NCBI GenBank assembly: GCA_023391315.1
Contig: JAEWBD010000077.1
Location: forward strand, 1 to 15,247
Reading direction: 5' to 3'
Length of the DNA stretch: 15,247 nt
Source: Bacteroidota bacterium
Lineage (GTDB): Bacteria > Bacteroidota > Bacteroidia > Chitinophagales > Chitinophagaceae
How positions within the stretch are numbered: the first letter of the stretch is position 1; every line of letters begins with the position of its first letter. The notes under the pieces were generated by a model that saw nothing but the letters and a program-made list of their open reading frames with translations, had not been told where the DNA came from and ran no database searches. This document shows positions 6,152 through 14,203 of this stretch, piece after piece. The position numbers and the translations under genes were made by a program.

Positions 6152-8761
6152 ATGAAGATTAAATTTATTTTTTTACTCTGTTCGGCAATTGCTTTTTCGG
6201 TTACTTCCTATACACAGGCTTTTGTATCGGAAAAAAAAACAGGTGCAGGTTTCCCGGTTGTTGCAGCATCACAAACAACTTCCATATATGTTGATGAACA
6301 TGATGACTGGCTTGTACATAAAGCCGCTTCTTTATTACAGCACGACATAGAAATGATAACCGGCAAAAAACCTGAAGTGATTGCTTCATTGCCTCTATCA
6401 GCAGACAATATTATTATCATTGGAACAATAAACGGTTCCTCAGCAATCAATCAATTAATAAAAGCAAAAAAGTTAAAAGTTGATGCAATAAAAAATCAAT
6501 GGGAAGCTTTTAAACTGCAAACCATCAGTGATCCCGTTAAAGGGATAAAAAACGCATTAGTGATTGTTGGCAATGATAAACGCGGCGCAGCTTACGGTGC
6601 CTTCACATTATCAGAGCAGGCAGGCGTATCGCCCTGGTACTGGTGGGCAGATGTGCCCGTAAAGAAGAAAGCGGAATTATATGTAATCAAAGGCAATTAT
6701 ACTTATCCATCACCATCAGTTAAATACCGTGGTATATTTATTAATGATGAAGCGCCTGCATTCAGCGGCTGGGCAGAAGAAAAATTCGGTGGCGTAAATC
6801 ATTTGGTTTATGAGCACATGTTTGAGTTATTGCTTCGCTTAAAAGCAAATTATTTATGGCCTGCCATGTGGGGCAATGCATTTAATGATGATGATACGCT
6901 AAACCCGGTGCTTGCCAATAAGTGGGGAATTGTTATGGGTACATCGCATCATGAGCCAATGCTGCGTGCGCAGCAGGAATGGAAACGCTATGGCAGCGGT
7001 GCATGGGATTATACAAAGAATGATTCTGTATTGCGTGCTTTCTGGAAAAAAGGTATTGAAAATATGGATCATCACGAAAGCATTGTTACCATTGGCATGC
7101 GCGGTGATGGCGACATGCCGATGACGAAAGGCACAGCCATCAACTTACTCGAAAAGATCTTTGCCGATCAACGACAAATAATTGAAGAAGTTACCGGAAA
7201 GCCTGCCGGTGAAACACCACAGGATTGGGCATTGTATAAAGAAGTGCAGGATTATTACGACCAGGGTATGCGTGTGCCCGATGATGTTACTTTACTCTTG
7301 TGCGATGACAACTGGGGCAATATCCGCAGGTTACCAAAATTAAACGACAAACCACGCAAAGGCGGTTATGGCATTTATTACCATTTTGATTATGTAGGCG
7401 GGCCGAGAAATTATAAATGGATCAACACCAACAACATTGCAAGGGTTTGGGAACAAATGCACCTTGCTTACGAATACGGAGCACGGCAGATATGGGTTGT
7501 GAATGTGGGTGATTTAAAACCAATGGAATTTCCTATTTCTTTCTTTTTAGACTATGCATATAACGTGCACAACCGGAATGAAGATAATTTGAATGACTAT
7601 TATTTGCAATGGGCAGCCCAGCAATTTGGTGCAGCTAATGCAGCAGGTATTGCAGGCATACTGGCAAAGTATGCACAATATGCATCCAGAAGAAAACCGG
7701 AATTATTAAATGCAAAAACATACAGCATAGAAAATTTTAATGAAGCAGAAAGGGTTACAAACGACTGGGATAGTTTATTGGCATCAGCAGAAAAGATAAA
7801 CGATAAATTACCATCTGAATACAGGGACGCATTTTATCAATTGGTGCTGCATCCTGTAAAAGCATATGCCAACCTGCAGCATTTATATACTGCCGTTGCT
7901 TACAATAATTTTTATTACAAGAACAATAACCCGCTTGCCAACAAATATGCGGATGAAGCAAAAAAGTTTTATGTAAATGATTCTTTAATAAGCATTGAAT
8001 ACAATCAACTAAATGGCGGCAAGTGGAATCATATGATGGACCAAACCCATATTGGCTATACTTACTGGCAACAACCTGATAAACAAAAAATGCCCGAAAT
8101 AAAATATGTGCAGGAAGAAGCAAAAAAGCTGTTAGATTCTTCAAAGGTGATTGCTAAAGATGTAAGGCTTCCGGATGTTGTAGAGAATTTTGAACCTGAA
8201 CCTGAAGACGTAAATAAAAATATTTTTTATGAACTGAATGGTGATGTTTCTATTGAAGCAGCACATTATACAAACAAAAAAGATGCACCAGACATTTATT
8301 GGAAAATCATTCCGGGTATTGGCAGGGATGGCGATGGCATTACAACTTTCCCGGTAACAGCACCCACTCAAACAATCAATAAAAACACACCTCACCTTGA
8401 ATATGAATTTTACACTTCCGATACAGGCGCATTTAAATTAAATGCTTACTTCTCTCCTACCTTAAATTTCCATAACAACTCAACCGGTTTGCAATTCGCC
8501 ATTTCAATAGACGACGAAACGCCGCAAATTATTTCTATCAACAACGATGAAAACAAGCCGCGTGTATGGGATAACTGGGTTGCCAATAACATCATTATTA
8601 AAACAACCAATCATTCGATTATTAAAAACGGAAAGCATACAATAAAATATTGGATGATAAGCCCTGCGGTCATCCTTCAAAAAATAGTGCTTCATTTTAA
8701 TGATTTGCAGCCATCTTACCTGGGCCCTGAGGAAACAATTTTTAAATCAACAAACAACTGA
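6152..8761 (+). CDS. GH115 xylan alpha-(4-O-methyl)-glucuronidase
   Basis: Removes (4-O-methyl)-D-glucuronic acid side chains from xylan or large xylo-oligosaccharides. The ATG at 6152 is preferred over 6098 because it begins directly with a signal peptide (MKIKFIFLLCSAIAFS...TQA), giving 869 residues, near the family's usual length. An N-terminal alpha/beta domain (residues about 30-180: ASLLQHDIEMITGKKPEV, GAAYGAFTLSEQAGVSPWYWW) precedes the catalytic barrel. The barrel carries stretches typical of GH115: KYRGIFINDEAP, LRLKANYLWPAMWGNAFNDDD, MGTSHHEPM, GMRGDGDMPM (about 315-324), LLCDDNWGNIRRLP (around 385) and YYHFDYVGGPRNYKWI. A helical region and a C-terminal beta-sandwich follow. It is the first gene of the plus-strand operon, 4 bp ahead of the GH10 start, and likely acts in the periplasm or at the surface. 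Confidence 0.93.
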   Translation: MKIKFIFLLCSAIAFSVTSYTQAFVSEKKTGAGFPVVAASQTTSIYVDEHDDWLVHKAASLLQHDIEMITGKKPEVIASLPLSADNIIIIGTINGSSAINQLIKAKKLKVDAIKNQWEAFKLQTISDPVKGIKNALVIVGNDKRGAAYGAFTLSEQAGVSPWYWWADVPVKKKAELYVIKGNYTYPSPSVKYRGIFINDEAPAFSGWAEEKFGGVNHLVYEHMFELLLRLKANYLWPAMWGNAFNDDDTLNPVLANKWGIVMGTSHHEPMLRAQQEWKRYGSGAWDYTKNDSVLRAFWKKGIENMDHHESIVTIGMRGDGDMPMTKGTAINLLEKIFADQRQIIEEVTGKPAGETPQDWALYKEVQDYYDQGMRVPDDVTLLLCDDNWGNIRRLPKLNDKPRKGGYGIYYHFDYVGGPRNYKWINTNNIARVWEQMHLAYEYGARQIWVVNVGDLKPMEFPISFFLDYAYNVHNRNEDNLNDYYLQWAAQQFGAANAAGIAGILAKYAQYASRRKPELLNAKTYSIENFNEAERVTNDWDSLLASAEKINDKLPSEYRDAFYQLVLHPVKAYANLQHLYTAVAYNNFYYKNNNPLANKYADEAKKFYVNDSLISIEYNQLNGGKWNHMMDQTHIGYTYWQQPDKQKMPEIKYVQEEAKKLLDSSKVIAKDVRLPDVVENFEPEPEDVNKNIFYELNGDVSIEAAHYTNKKDAPDIYWKIIPGIGRDGDGITTFPVTAPTQTINKNTPHLEYEFYTSDTGAFKLNAYFSPTLNFHNNSTGLQFAISIDDETPQIISINNDENKPRVWDNWVANNIIIKTTNHSIIKNGKHTIKYWMISPAVILQKIVLHFNDLQPSYLGPEETIFKSTNN

Positions 8762-8765
8762 CCAT

Positions 8766-9887
8766 ATGGCAAAAAAACTTTCCCGCATTCGTTCCTTTGC
8801 AGTCTTGATGCTGGCTTGCGGCATCACTGCTAAAAATGTCTCGGCGCAGGCAACACCTTCCTAAAAAGAAGTTTTTAAAAACGATTTCCTTATCGGCACG
8901 GCCATGAATACGCCGCAGATAGAAGAAAAGGATGCCGCGGCAGATGCACTCATCAAACAACAGTTTAATGCCGTAACGCCGGAAAATATTATGAAGGCTG
9001 AAATAATACAGCCCGGCTGGGATAAATATAATTTTGACCTGGCCGATAAATTGGTGGCTTATGCGCAAAAGAACAACATCAAGGTAAATGCGCATACGTT
9101 AATATGGCATAGCCAGTTGCCGGCATTCATGCGCCACATGCAAAGCGCCGATTCTGTAAAAAAATATTTTGAAGATCACATTACAACGGTTGCGGGCCGT
9201 TATGATGGTAAGGTGTATTCATGGGATGTGGTGAATGAAGCTTTGAATGAAGATGGCACTTTACGTAAAGATGTCTTTCTTGATAAATTGGGTGATGATT
9301 ACATTGTTGAAGCATTCCGCCTTGCCCAAAAAGCTGCACCGCACACTAAGCTTTATTATAACGATTATAATATTGAACAACCGAAAAAAAGAGCAGGCGC
9401 TATTGCCATTATTAAAAAGATACAGGCCGCCGGTGTGCGCATTGATGGCGTAGGCATCCAGGGGCACTGGAAAGCCGGCAGTGTTCCTTTGAATGATATT
9501 GAAGAAAGCATTAAAGCATTTAGTGCTTTGGGTATTGAAGTAATGTTCACAGAGCTCGATTTAACGGTATTGCCAAACCCCTGGGATAATGCAACGGCTG
9601 AAGTAAGTGCTACCGCCAAGAGCAGCAAAGAGATGAACCCTTATGCGGCTGGCTTACCCGATTCTGCCCAGCAAACACTTACTCAATCCTATGCAGATTT
9701 ATTCAGGCTTTTTGTAAAATATAAAGACAATGTAAGCCGTGTTACTTTCTGGGGCGTTAATGATGGACAGTCATGGCTCAACGGCTGGCCTATTAGGGGG
9801 CGCACCAATTATCCCCTGTTATTCGACAGGGATTTCAAACCTAAACCCGCTTTTTTCAGTGTTATTGAAACGGCAAAAGGCCAGTAA
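8766..9887 (+). pseudogene. GH10 endo-1,4-beta-xylanase gene interrupted by an in-frame TAA
   Basis: GH10 enzymes cleave internal beta-1,4 bonds of xylan. From the ATG at 8766 the frame encodes a signal peptide (MAKKLSRIRSFAVLMLACG...AQA), meets TAA at codon 33 (8862-8864), and continues in the same frame to the TAA at 9885-9887. Read through, it would be a normal 373-position GH10. Barrel motifs are intact: HTLIWHSQLPAF, WDVVNEALNEDG (acid/base Glu158), GIQGHW, MFTELDL (nucleophile Glu263) and VTFWGVNDGQSWL. The residues after the stop (KEVFKNDFLIGTAMN) match the GH10 beginning usually written LKE..F, so TAA is most simply a TTA leucine codon changed at one base. The longest intact product would start at ATG 8904 (327 residues) and lose the signal peptide and first barrel strand. 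It sits between GH115 (4 bp) and the symporter (23 bp). Either the gene is truly broken or this is a base-call error. Confidence 0.88.
8862..8864 (+). other. In-frame nonsense codon in the xylanase gene
   Basis: TAA lies in frame with both the upstream signal-peptide codons and the downstream GH10 barrel; there is no frameshift. The surrounding codons read TCC-TAA-AAA-GAA. A single A-to-T at 8863 would restore TTA (Leu). Confidence 0.9.
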
Positions 9888-9910
9888 ATTTTATCTTTTA
9901 AAACCTATTT

Positions 9911-11389
9911 ATGAGTGTGCAGGATTCAACAGCAGTAAAACAAACAACAAAGCCTCCGGGCAGTTCACAGAAATTATCTGTACTGGAAAAGATTGGCTAC
10001 AGCCTCGGCGATTTGGCCGCCAATCTTGTGTTTCAAACCTTAATGACTTACCTCGCCTATTTCTACACCGATATCTATGGCCTTGAGGCCAATCATGCAT
10101 CGGTGTTGATATTAACGGTTGGCCTTATTGCAGCATTCGGTTTTAATCCAATTATAGGTGCGCTGGCCGACAGGACAAGCTCTCGCTGGGGTAAGTTCAG
10201 GCCATGGATTTTATTCACGGCTGTTCCGCTTGGTGTAATTGCATTGCTTGCATTTAGTACGCCAGATTTTTCTTATAAAGGCAAAGTGATTTACGCGGTT
10301 GTTACTTACACTTTATTGTTGCTGCTGTATGCCGCCAATAACCTTCCTTACTCAGCATTAAGCGGTGTTATTACCGGAGATATGAAAGAGCGCAACAGCC
10401 TATCCTCCTACCGTTTTGTGGCGGTAATGTTTGCGCAGTTTTTCGTGCAGGTTTTTATGCTGGCGATTATTGTATCGGCAGGCAACGGCGATAAATCTGT
10501 GGGCATAGAAAAAGTAATGACGTGGCTGGCCATCATCGGCACTATTATGCTCCTTATCACATTCTTTACCACCAGGGAACGCATTGTACCAAAGCCCGAA
10601 CAAAAATCAAGTTTAAAGGAAGACTTAAGCGATCTTTTTAAAAACAGGCCCTGGGTTATTATGCTTGTGCTTACAACACTCGTGTTTATAACGCTTGCTA
10701 TGAAGGGCGGCTCTTATGTCTATTATTTTAGAAATTATGTTGATAAGGAAAGCCTCACCAGTTTTGTAACCCCTATCATCCATTTCTTTTCAGGCATCGG
10801 CCTTAATGTTTTTGAAGATGACCCTGTTTCAGCAGGCTTTGGCTTATTCAATGCAGGCGGTATCATTTTCATGATTGTTGGCATCACCTTATCAAAAAGA
10901 TTTGCCGACAAATATGGTAAACGCGATGTATTTGGCGTTTGCTTATTCATCTCTACATTATTCATACTGGCATTTGTTTTTTATCCGCCAACATCAATAA
11001 AAATTATTTTTTTATCGCAAATTTTACATGGCTTTTTTTATGGCCTCACTATACCGTTGTTATGGGCCATGATAGCCGATGTGGCCGATTACAGCGAATG
11101 GAAAAACAACCGCCGCGCCACCGCCATTATCTTCTCGGCAATGATGGTGGGTTTAAAAGCCGGCCTCAGCATTGGCGGCGCTTTGGTAACATGGATTCTT
11201 GGTTTGTATAACTATGTTCCCAACAGCGATGTGCAAACACCTGCAGCCATTAACGGTGTAAAAATGCTGGTGAGCGTATATCCTTCTATACCTTTTTTGA
11301 TTGGCGCAGGACTTTTGTTTTTCTATGTCATCAATAAAAAAATGGAAGTGCAGATTGAAAGCGATTTAAAACAAAAACGAAACAGTTAA
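9911..11389 (+). CDS. GPH-family (MFS) sugar:cation symporter, likely xyloside or xylo-oligosaccharide
   Basis: Inner-membrane transporter of the glycoside-pentoside-hexuronide family (MelB/XylP/XynB type), 492 residues with about 12 hydrophobic segments. Family features are KIGYSLGDLAANLVFQ near the N-terminus, then NPIIGALADRTSSRWGKFRPWIL, NNLPYSALSGVITGD, ERNSLSSYRF, and in the C-terminal half SKRFADKYGKRDVFG and LLWAMIADVADYSEWKNNRRATAI. The loop YFRNYVDKESL...NVFEDDP is longer than in MelB. At the positions of MelB Asp55 and Asp59 this protein seems to have Ala75 and Asn79. The gene starts 23 bp after the GH10 reading frame, so it is probably co-transcribed with GH115 and GH10. It likely brings xylose, xylobiose or glucuronosyl-xylo-oligosaccharides into the cytoplasm; the substrate is inferred from neighbours only. 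Confidence 0.9.
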   Translation: MSVQDSTAVKQTTKPPGSSQKLSVLEKIGYSLGDLAANLVFQTLMTYLAYFYTDIYGLEANHASVLILTVGLIAAFGFNPIIGALADRTSSRWGKFRPWILFTAVPLGVIALLAFSTPDFSYKGKVIYAVVTYTLLLLLYAANNLPYSALSGVITGDMKERNSLSSYRFVAVMFAQFFVQVFMLAIIVSAGNGDKSVGIEKVMTWLAIIGTIMLLITFFTTRERIVPKPEQKSSLKEDLSDLFKNRPWVIMLVLTTLVFITLAMKGGSYVYYFRNYVDKESLTSFVTPIIHFFSGIGLNVFEDDPVSAGFGLFNAGGIIFMIVGITLSKRFADKYGKRDVFGVCLFISTLFILAFVFYPPTSIKIIFLSQILHGFFYGLTIPLLWAMIADVADYSEWKNNRRATAIIFSAMMVGLKAGLSIGGALVTWILGLYNYVPNSDVQTPAAINGVKMLVSVYPSIPFLIGAGLLFFYVINKKMEVQIESDLKQKRNS

Positions 11390-11407
11390 AACAACAAGTT
11401 GTTTTTT
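11388..11407 (+). terminator. AT-rich hairpin at the end of the symporter gene
   Basis: AAAACAAC (11388-11395) pairs with GTTGTTTT (11398-11405) across a 2-base loop and is followed by TT. It overlaps the stop codon of the symporter gene. The stem is A/T-rich, so as an intrinsic terminator it would be modest, but its place at the end of the three-gene operon fits. Confidence 0.45.
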
Positions 11408-11571
11408 GATAAAGATGATGATACCGGCAAATGAACAGGTGGCATCACGGTTGCGTCGTAACACTGCATCAGCAGGAACGCTGTTGAGCTGAAGGTTGCG
11501 GTTCAATGTTGCATAAGCAAAAGCTCTTTTACAAAATTTTATTGTTGTTGATTAAGCTGATTGTTGACATC

Positions 11572-11596
11572 GGTCTGACGCTTAATGCGTCTGACC
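11572..11596. repeat. Imperfect hairpin
   Basis: GGTCTGACGC (11572-11581) faces GCGTCTGACC (11587-11596) across a 5-base loop; 9 of 10 pairs match. No run of T follows in either direction, so it is not a clear intrinsic terminator. Confidence 0.45.
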
Positions 11597-11712
11597 AGGT
11601 TGTACGTAAATAAAATGATCTCGACTAAGGTTTGAAGAATAACAGCCGAAGAAACAACAATACAAAAGCCAAATCAGGGCGTGTGCACGGATGTGCTGTA
11701 TTATCATCCATG

Positions 11713-11749
11713 CTTGACTTTCTTGTTAGTTTTTGTGTCAAGACAAAAA
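11713..11749. repeat. Nested inverted repeat, possible dispersed intergenic repeat
   Basis: CTTGAC (11713-11718) is inverted as GTCAAG (11737-11742), and TTTTTGT (11730-11736) is inverted as ACAAAAA (11743-11749). Similar TTGACTTT...TGTCAAGACAAAAAG strings seem familiar to me from intergenic regions of Bacteroidetes genomes, but this is recollection, not a search result. Confidence 0.35.
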
Positions 11750-11783
11750 GTAAAAAAAACATATAAACAAACATTCTTAATTA

Positions 11784-11837
11784 ATGAAAAAGCTTTCCTT
11801 TAAACAGGAAGTTAGAGGAGGACAATATCATGCCTGA
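11784..11837 (+). CDS. Possible 17-residue leader ORF overlapping the GH43 start
   Basis: ATG at 11784 opens a short frame, MKKLSFKQEVRGGQYHA, that ends at the TGA 11835-11837, five bases past the GH43 ATG at 11830. The two frames overlap by 8 bp and the GH43 Shine-Dalgarno lies inside the small ORF. This layout would suit translational coupling, and the AT-rich lead-in and MKK start are plausible for translation. It is too short to tell from chance. Confidence 0.25.
   Translation: MKKLSFKQEVRGGQYHA
11814..11822 (+). promoter_or_regulatory. Strong Shine-Dalgarno for GH43
   Basis: AGAGGAGGA ends 7 bp before the ATG at 11830 and contains GGAGG, a near-ideal complement to the 16S 3' end. The other genes in this window show no comparable sequence, as usual in Bacteroidetes. 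It fixes the GH43 start at 11830. Confidence 0.75.
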
Positions 11838-12876
11838 AGAAAGTATAACACATATCAATTTTGAAGAGCTTAACAGCAAAGCCGTTGCGCAACCTTTGAT
11901 CAGCCACATTTATACCGCCGATCCGTCGGCACATGTATTCAACGGAAAAATTTATATCTATCCATCACATGATGTGGATGCCGGCGAAGCCTTTGATGAT
12001 CTCGGCAGTCATTTTGCCATGGAAGATTATCATGTCATTTCAATGGATTCACCAACCGGCGAGGCCAGGGATAATGGTGTTGCCTTGCATGTAAACGATG
12101 TGCTCTGGGCGGAGAAACAAATGTGGGCGCCCGATGCCAATGAAAAAGACGGTAAATACTATCTCTTCTTTCCCGCAAAAGATCATAAAGGCATATTCAA
12201 AATCGGTGTAGCGGTCAGCGATTCACCAACAGGCCCGTTCACACCGCAGCCGGAAGCGATCAAAGAAAGTTTTTCAATAGACCCTGCCGTATTCAAAGAT
12301 GATGATGGCAGTTATTATATGTATTTCGGCGGTATCTGGGGCGGACAATTGCAACGCTGGCGCAGCGGCAGTTTCAATGCGGCACAACCGGAAAGCCCGG
12401 TAGCACATTTGCCAAATGATAAAGAACCTGCTTTATGCGCAAAAGTGGCAAAGCTTACAGATGATTTATCAGCGTTTGCAGAAACACCGAAAGATGTTGT
12501 TATTGTTGATGAAAATGGCAACCCCTTATTGCAGGGCGATAATAGCCGCCGCTTCTTTGAAGCATCCTGGATGCATAAGTATAACGGCAAATATTATTTC
12601 TCTTATTCCACCGGCGATACACATTTTATCTGTTATGCCATTGGTGATAATCCTTACGGGCCGTTTACGTATGCAGGCAGGATTTTAGAACCTGTTGTAG
12701 GGTGGACATCGCATCACTCGATTGTTGAATTTAATGGTGAATGGTATTTGTTTTATCACGACAGCAGTTTAAGCAAAGGCGTAACGCATCTGCGCAGTAT
12801 AAAAGTTACAAAAATCGAATACGATGAGAACGGGTTTATAAAAACAATAAACCCTTATGGAGATTTAAGGCCCTGA
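11830..12876 (+). CDS. GH43 beta-xylosidase / alpha-L-arabinofuranosidase, cytoplasmic
   Basis: Five-bladed beta-propeller glycosidase of 348 residues that probably releases xylose or arabinose from short xylo-oligosaccharides. The three GH43 catalytic positions are visible: the base Asp31 in YTADPSAHVF, the pKa-modulating Asp151 in SIDPAVFKDDDGSYYMYFGG, and the acid Glu244 in FFEASWMHKYNGKYYFSYS. WAPDANEKDGKYYLFFPA and TSHHSIVEFNGEWYLFYHD are further propeller-blade signatures. It has a single catalytic domain with no C-terminal lectin-like module. There is no signal peptide, and an in-frame TGA at 11785-11787 with no intervening ATG excludes a longer form. It should therefore be cytoplasmic, fitting the inner-membrane sugar symporter just upstream. 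It resembles GH43 subfamily 1, but the precise substrate cannot be settled here. Confidence 0.9.
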   Translation: MPEESITHINFEELNSKAVAQPLISHIYTADPSAHVFNGKIYIYPSHDVDAGEAFDDLGSHFAMEDYHVISMDSPTGEARDNGVALHVNDVLWAEKQMWAPDANEKDGKYYLFFPAKDHKGIFKIGVAVSDSPTGPFTPQPEAIKESFSIDPAVFKDDDGSYYMYFGGIWGGQLQRWRSGSFNAAQPESPVAHLPNDKEPALCAKVAKLTDDLSAFAETPKDVVIVDENGNPLLQGDNSRRFFEASWMHKYNGKYYFSYSTGDTHFICYAIGDNPYGPFTYAGRILEPVVGWTSHHSIVEFNGEWYLFYHDSSLSKGVTHLRSIKVTKIEYDENGFIKTINPYGDLRP

Positions 12877-13015
12877 TATAAGCATAGAATGCAATGCTCT
12901 TCAAATGCCGTTAATGTGTATTTATATTCAATGTGCCGCATGCTATCCGCAATAATGATAATAATGATTGCATGTATTTCGCATTTCAGTTTCAATAAAA
13001 AATTGTAATTAAAAT

Positions 13016-14101
13016 ATGAAAAAGGTTTTCCTCGCATTAATAATCCTGCTGCCTGCTTCAACCCTGTTTAGTCAGTCAACTGAGGTAACTATTCCTGGTT
13101 CGCAAACAAAAAAGTTCACTTCAACAATTGTGAACGGGCAGGAATATGTTTTGCAGATTTCCCTGCCTTCAGGCTATGATAAGAGTGATAAGAAATACCC
13201 GGTTGTTTACCTCATGGATTCGCAGTGGGATTTTCCGTTGTTAACAGCATTATATGGCCAGCAATATTATGATGGTTTTTTGCCTGAGTTGATTATCGTT
13301 GGCATCACGTGGGGCGGCCATCACCCAAATCCCGACAGTTTACGTTCAAGGGATTATACTCCTACAACGGAACAGCGTTTACCGCAAAGCGGTGGTGCTG
13401 ACAAATTTTTATCTGTTATAAAAAAAGAAGTGTTCCCGCTTATTGAAAGCAATTACCGCGTTGATGTGAATGATAAAACATTGGTTGGTTGTTCGCTCGG
13501 CGGCTTATTTACCATGTACACTTTGTTTACCCATCCGGATATGTTTAACCGTTATGTGGCAGCAAGCCCTGCATTTACCTGGGATAATAATGTGCTGAAT
13601 AAATATGAAGAGCAATACCACACAAATAAATCTAATCCCCCGGCAAAATTATTCATGTGTGTTGGTGGTGTTGAGACAAGTGTACCAGGCTTTGAAAAAC
13701 TAACGTCATTTTTAAAGGATCGTCATTATTCAAACCTGCAAATTGAAAGCAGGGTGTTAGAAAACACGGGGCATTCCGGTACAAAAGGCGAAGGCTATGC
13801 AAGAGGGCTACAGTTTGTTTTTAAACGGCCTTCGCTGCAATTATCATCAAACATGCTGGAGCAATATGCAGGCAGCTATAAAATGAATGATGGAACAATC
13901 ATACAAGTAAAACCGGAAAACGGTTCGCTCACTGCAACTGTTGCCAATAATACATTCAAATTGCTGGCAGCATCTGAAACCGATTTTTATATGACTTCAT
14001 CTTTTTTAAAAATACATTTTGCAAAAGATGATAAAGGCAATATTTCGGGCTTTCATTTGGAGCAATATGGTTCAGGTGAGTTCGTGAAGAAAACTGAATA
14101 A
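13016..14101 (+). CDS. Secreted CE1-like alpha/beta-hydrolase esterase with C-terminal DUF3471-like domain
   Basis: Putative acetylxylan or feruloyl esterase of 361 residues. It begins with a signal peptide (MKKVFLALIILLPASTLFSQS). Residues about 25-275 are an esterase-D/CE1-type alpha/beta-hydrolase: YVLQISLPSGYD, KKYPVVYLMDSQWDF, the nucleophile elbow GCSLGG (Ser160), AASPAFTWDN, and a C-terminal His253 in NTGHSGTKGEGYARG; the acid is probably in VGGVETSVPGFE. Residues about 280-361 (LEQYAGSYKMNDGTIIQVK ... GFHLEQYGSGEF) form a small beta-rich domain resembling DUF3471. The gene starts 139 bp after GH43 and is followed by a strong hairpin, so it may share the GH43 transcript or have its own promoter. 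Similar esterases also act on siderophores or peptides; the xylan role rests on context. Confidence 0.85.
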   Translation: MKKVFLALIILLPASTLFSQSTEVTIPGSQTKKFTSTIVNGQEYVLQISLPSGYDKSDKKYPVVYLMDSQWDFPLLTALYGQQYYDGFLPELIIVGITWGGHHPNPDSLRSRDYTPTTEQRLPQSGGADKFLSVIKKEVFPLIESNYRVDVNDKTLVGCSLGGLFTMYTLFTHPDMFNRYVAASPAFTWDNNVLNKYEEQYHTNKSNPPAKLFMCVGGVETSVPGFEKLTSFLKDRHYSNLQIESRVLENTGHSGTKGEGYARGLQFVFKRPSLQLSSNMLEQYAGSYKMNDGTIIQVKPENGSLTATVANNTFKLLAASETDFYMTSSFLKIHFAKDDKGNISGFHLEQYGSGEFVKKTE

Positions 14102-14110
14102 GCGCCATAC

Positions 14111-14143
14111 AGACTGGTTCAGTCTTTTAGACTGAACCAGTCT
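14111..14143. terminator. Strong 15-bp perfect hairpin after the esterase gene
   Basis: AGACTGGTTCAGTCT (14111-14125) is exactly inverted at 14129-14143, with only TTT as the loop. It begins 10 bp past the esterase stop codon. No long T-run follows, so it may be a terminator, an mRNA-stabilising 3' structure, or a REP-like element. Confidence 0.75.
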
Positions 14144-14203
14144 TCAACACTGCAATACAAATACCTTCAACATAAAAAATTAAACGAAGCCTGCTTATAA
14201 AAT

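Larger units (their letters stand above)
11390..11829 (+). other. 440-bp non-coding gap with hairpins and a repeat-like segment
   Basis: No convincing gene beyond a 17-residue ORF at the right end. Besides the hairpin overlapping the symporter stop, it holds an imperfect hairpin at 11572-11596 and a segment at 11713-11749 with CTTGAC/GTCAAG and TTTTTGT/ACAAAAA inverted arms. It separates the GH115-GH10-symporter operon from GH43, so GH43 probably has its own promoter. Confidence 0.5.

Noticed and set aside
7755..9095. Minus-strand reading frames of 63-129 codons
   Set aside because: They are shadows of the GH115 and GH10 genes on the other strand.
8904..9887. Treating the 327-codon GH10 frame as the complete native gene
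   Set aside because: It would lack a signal peptide and the first barrel strand, both of which are encoded in the same frame just upstream of the TAA.
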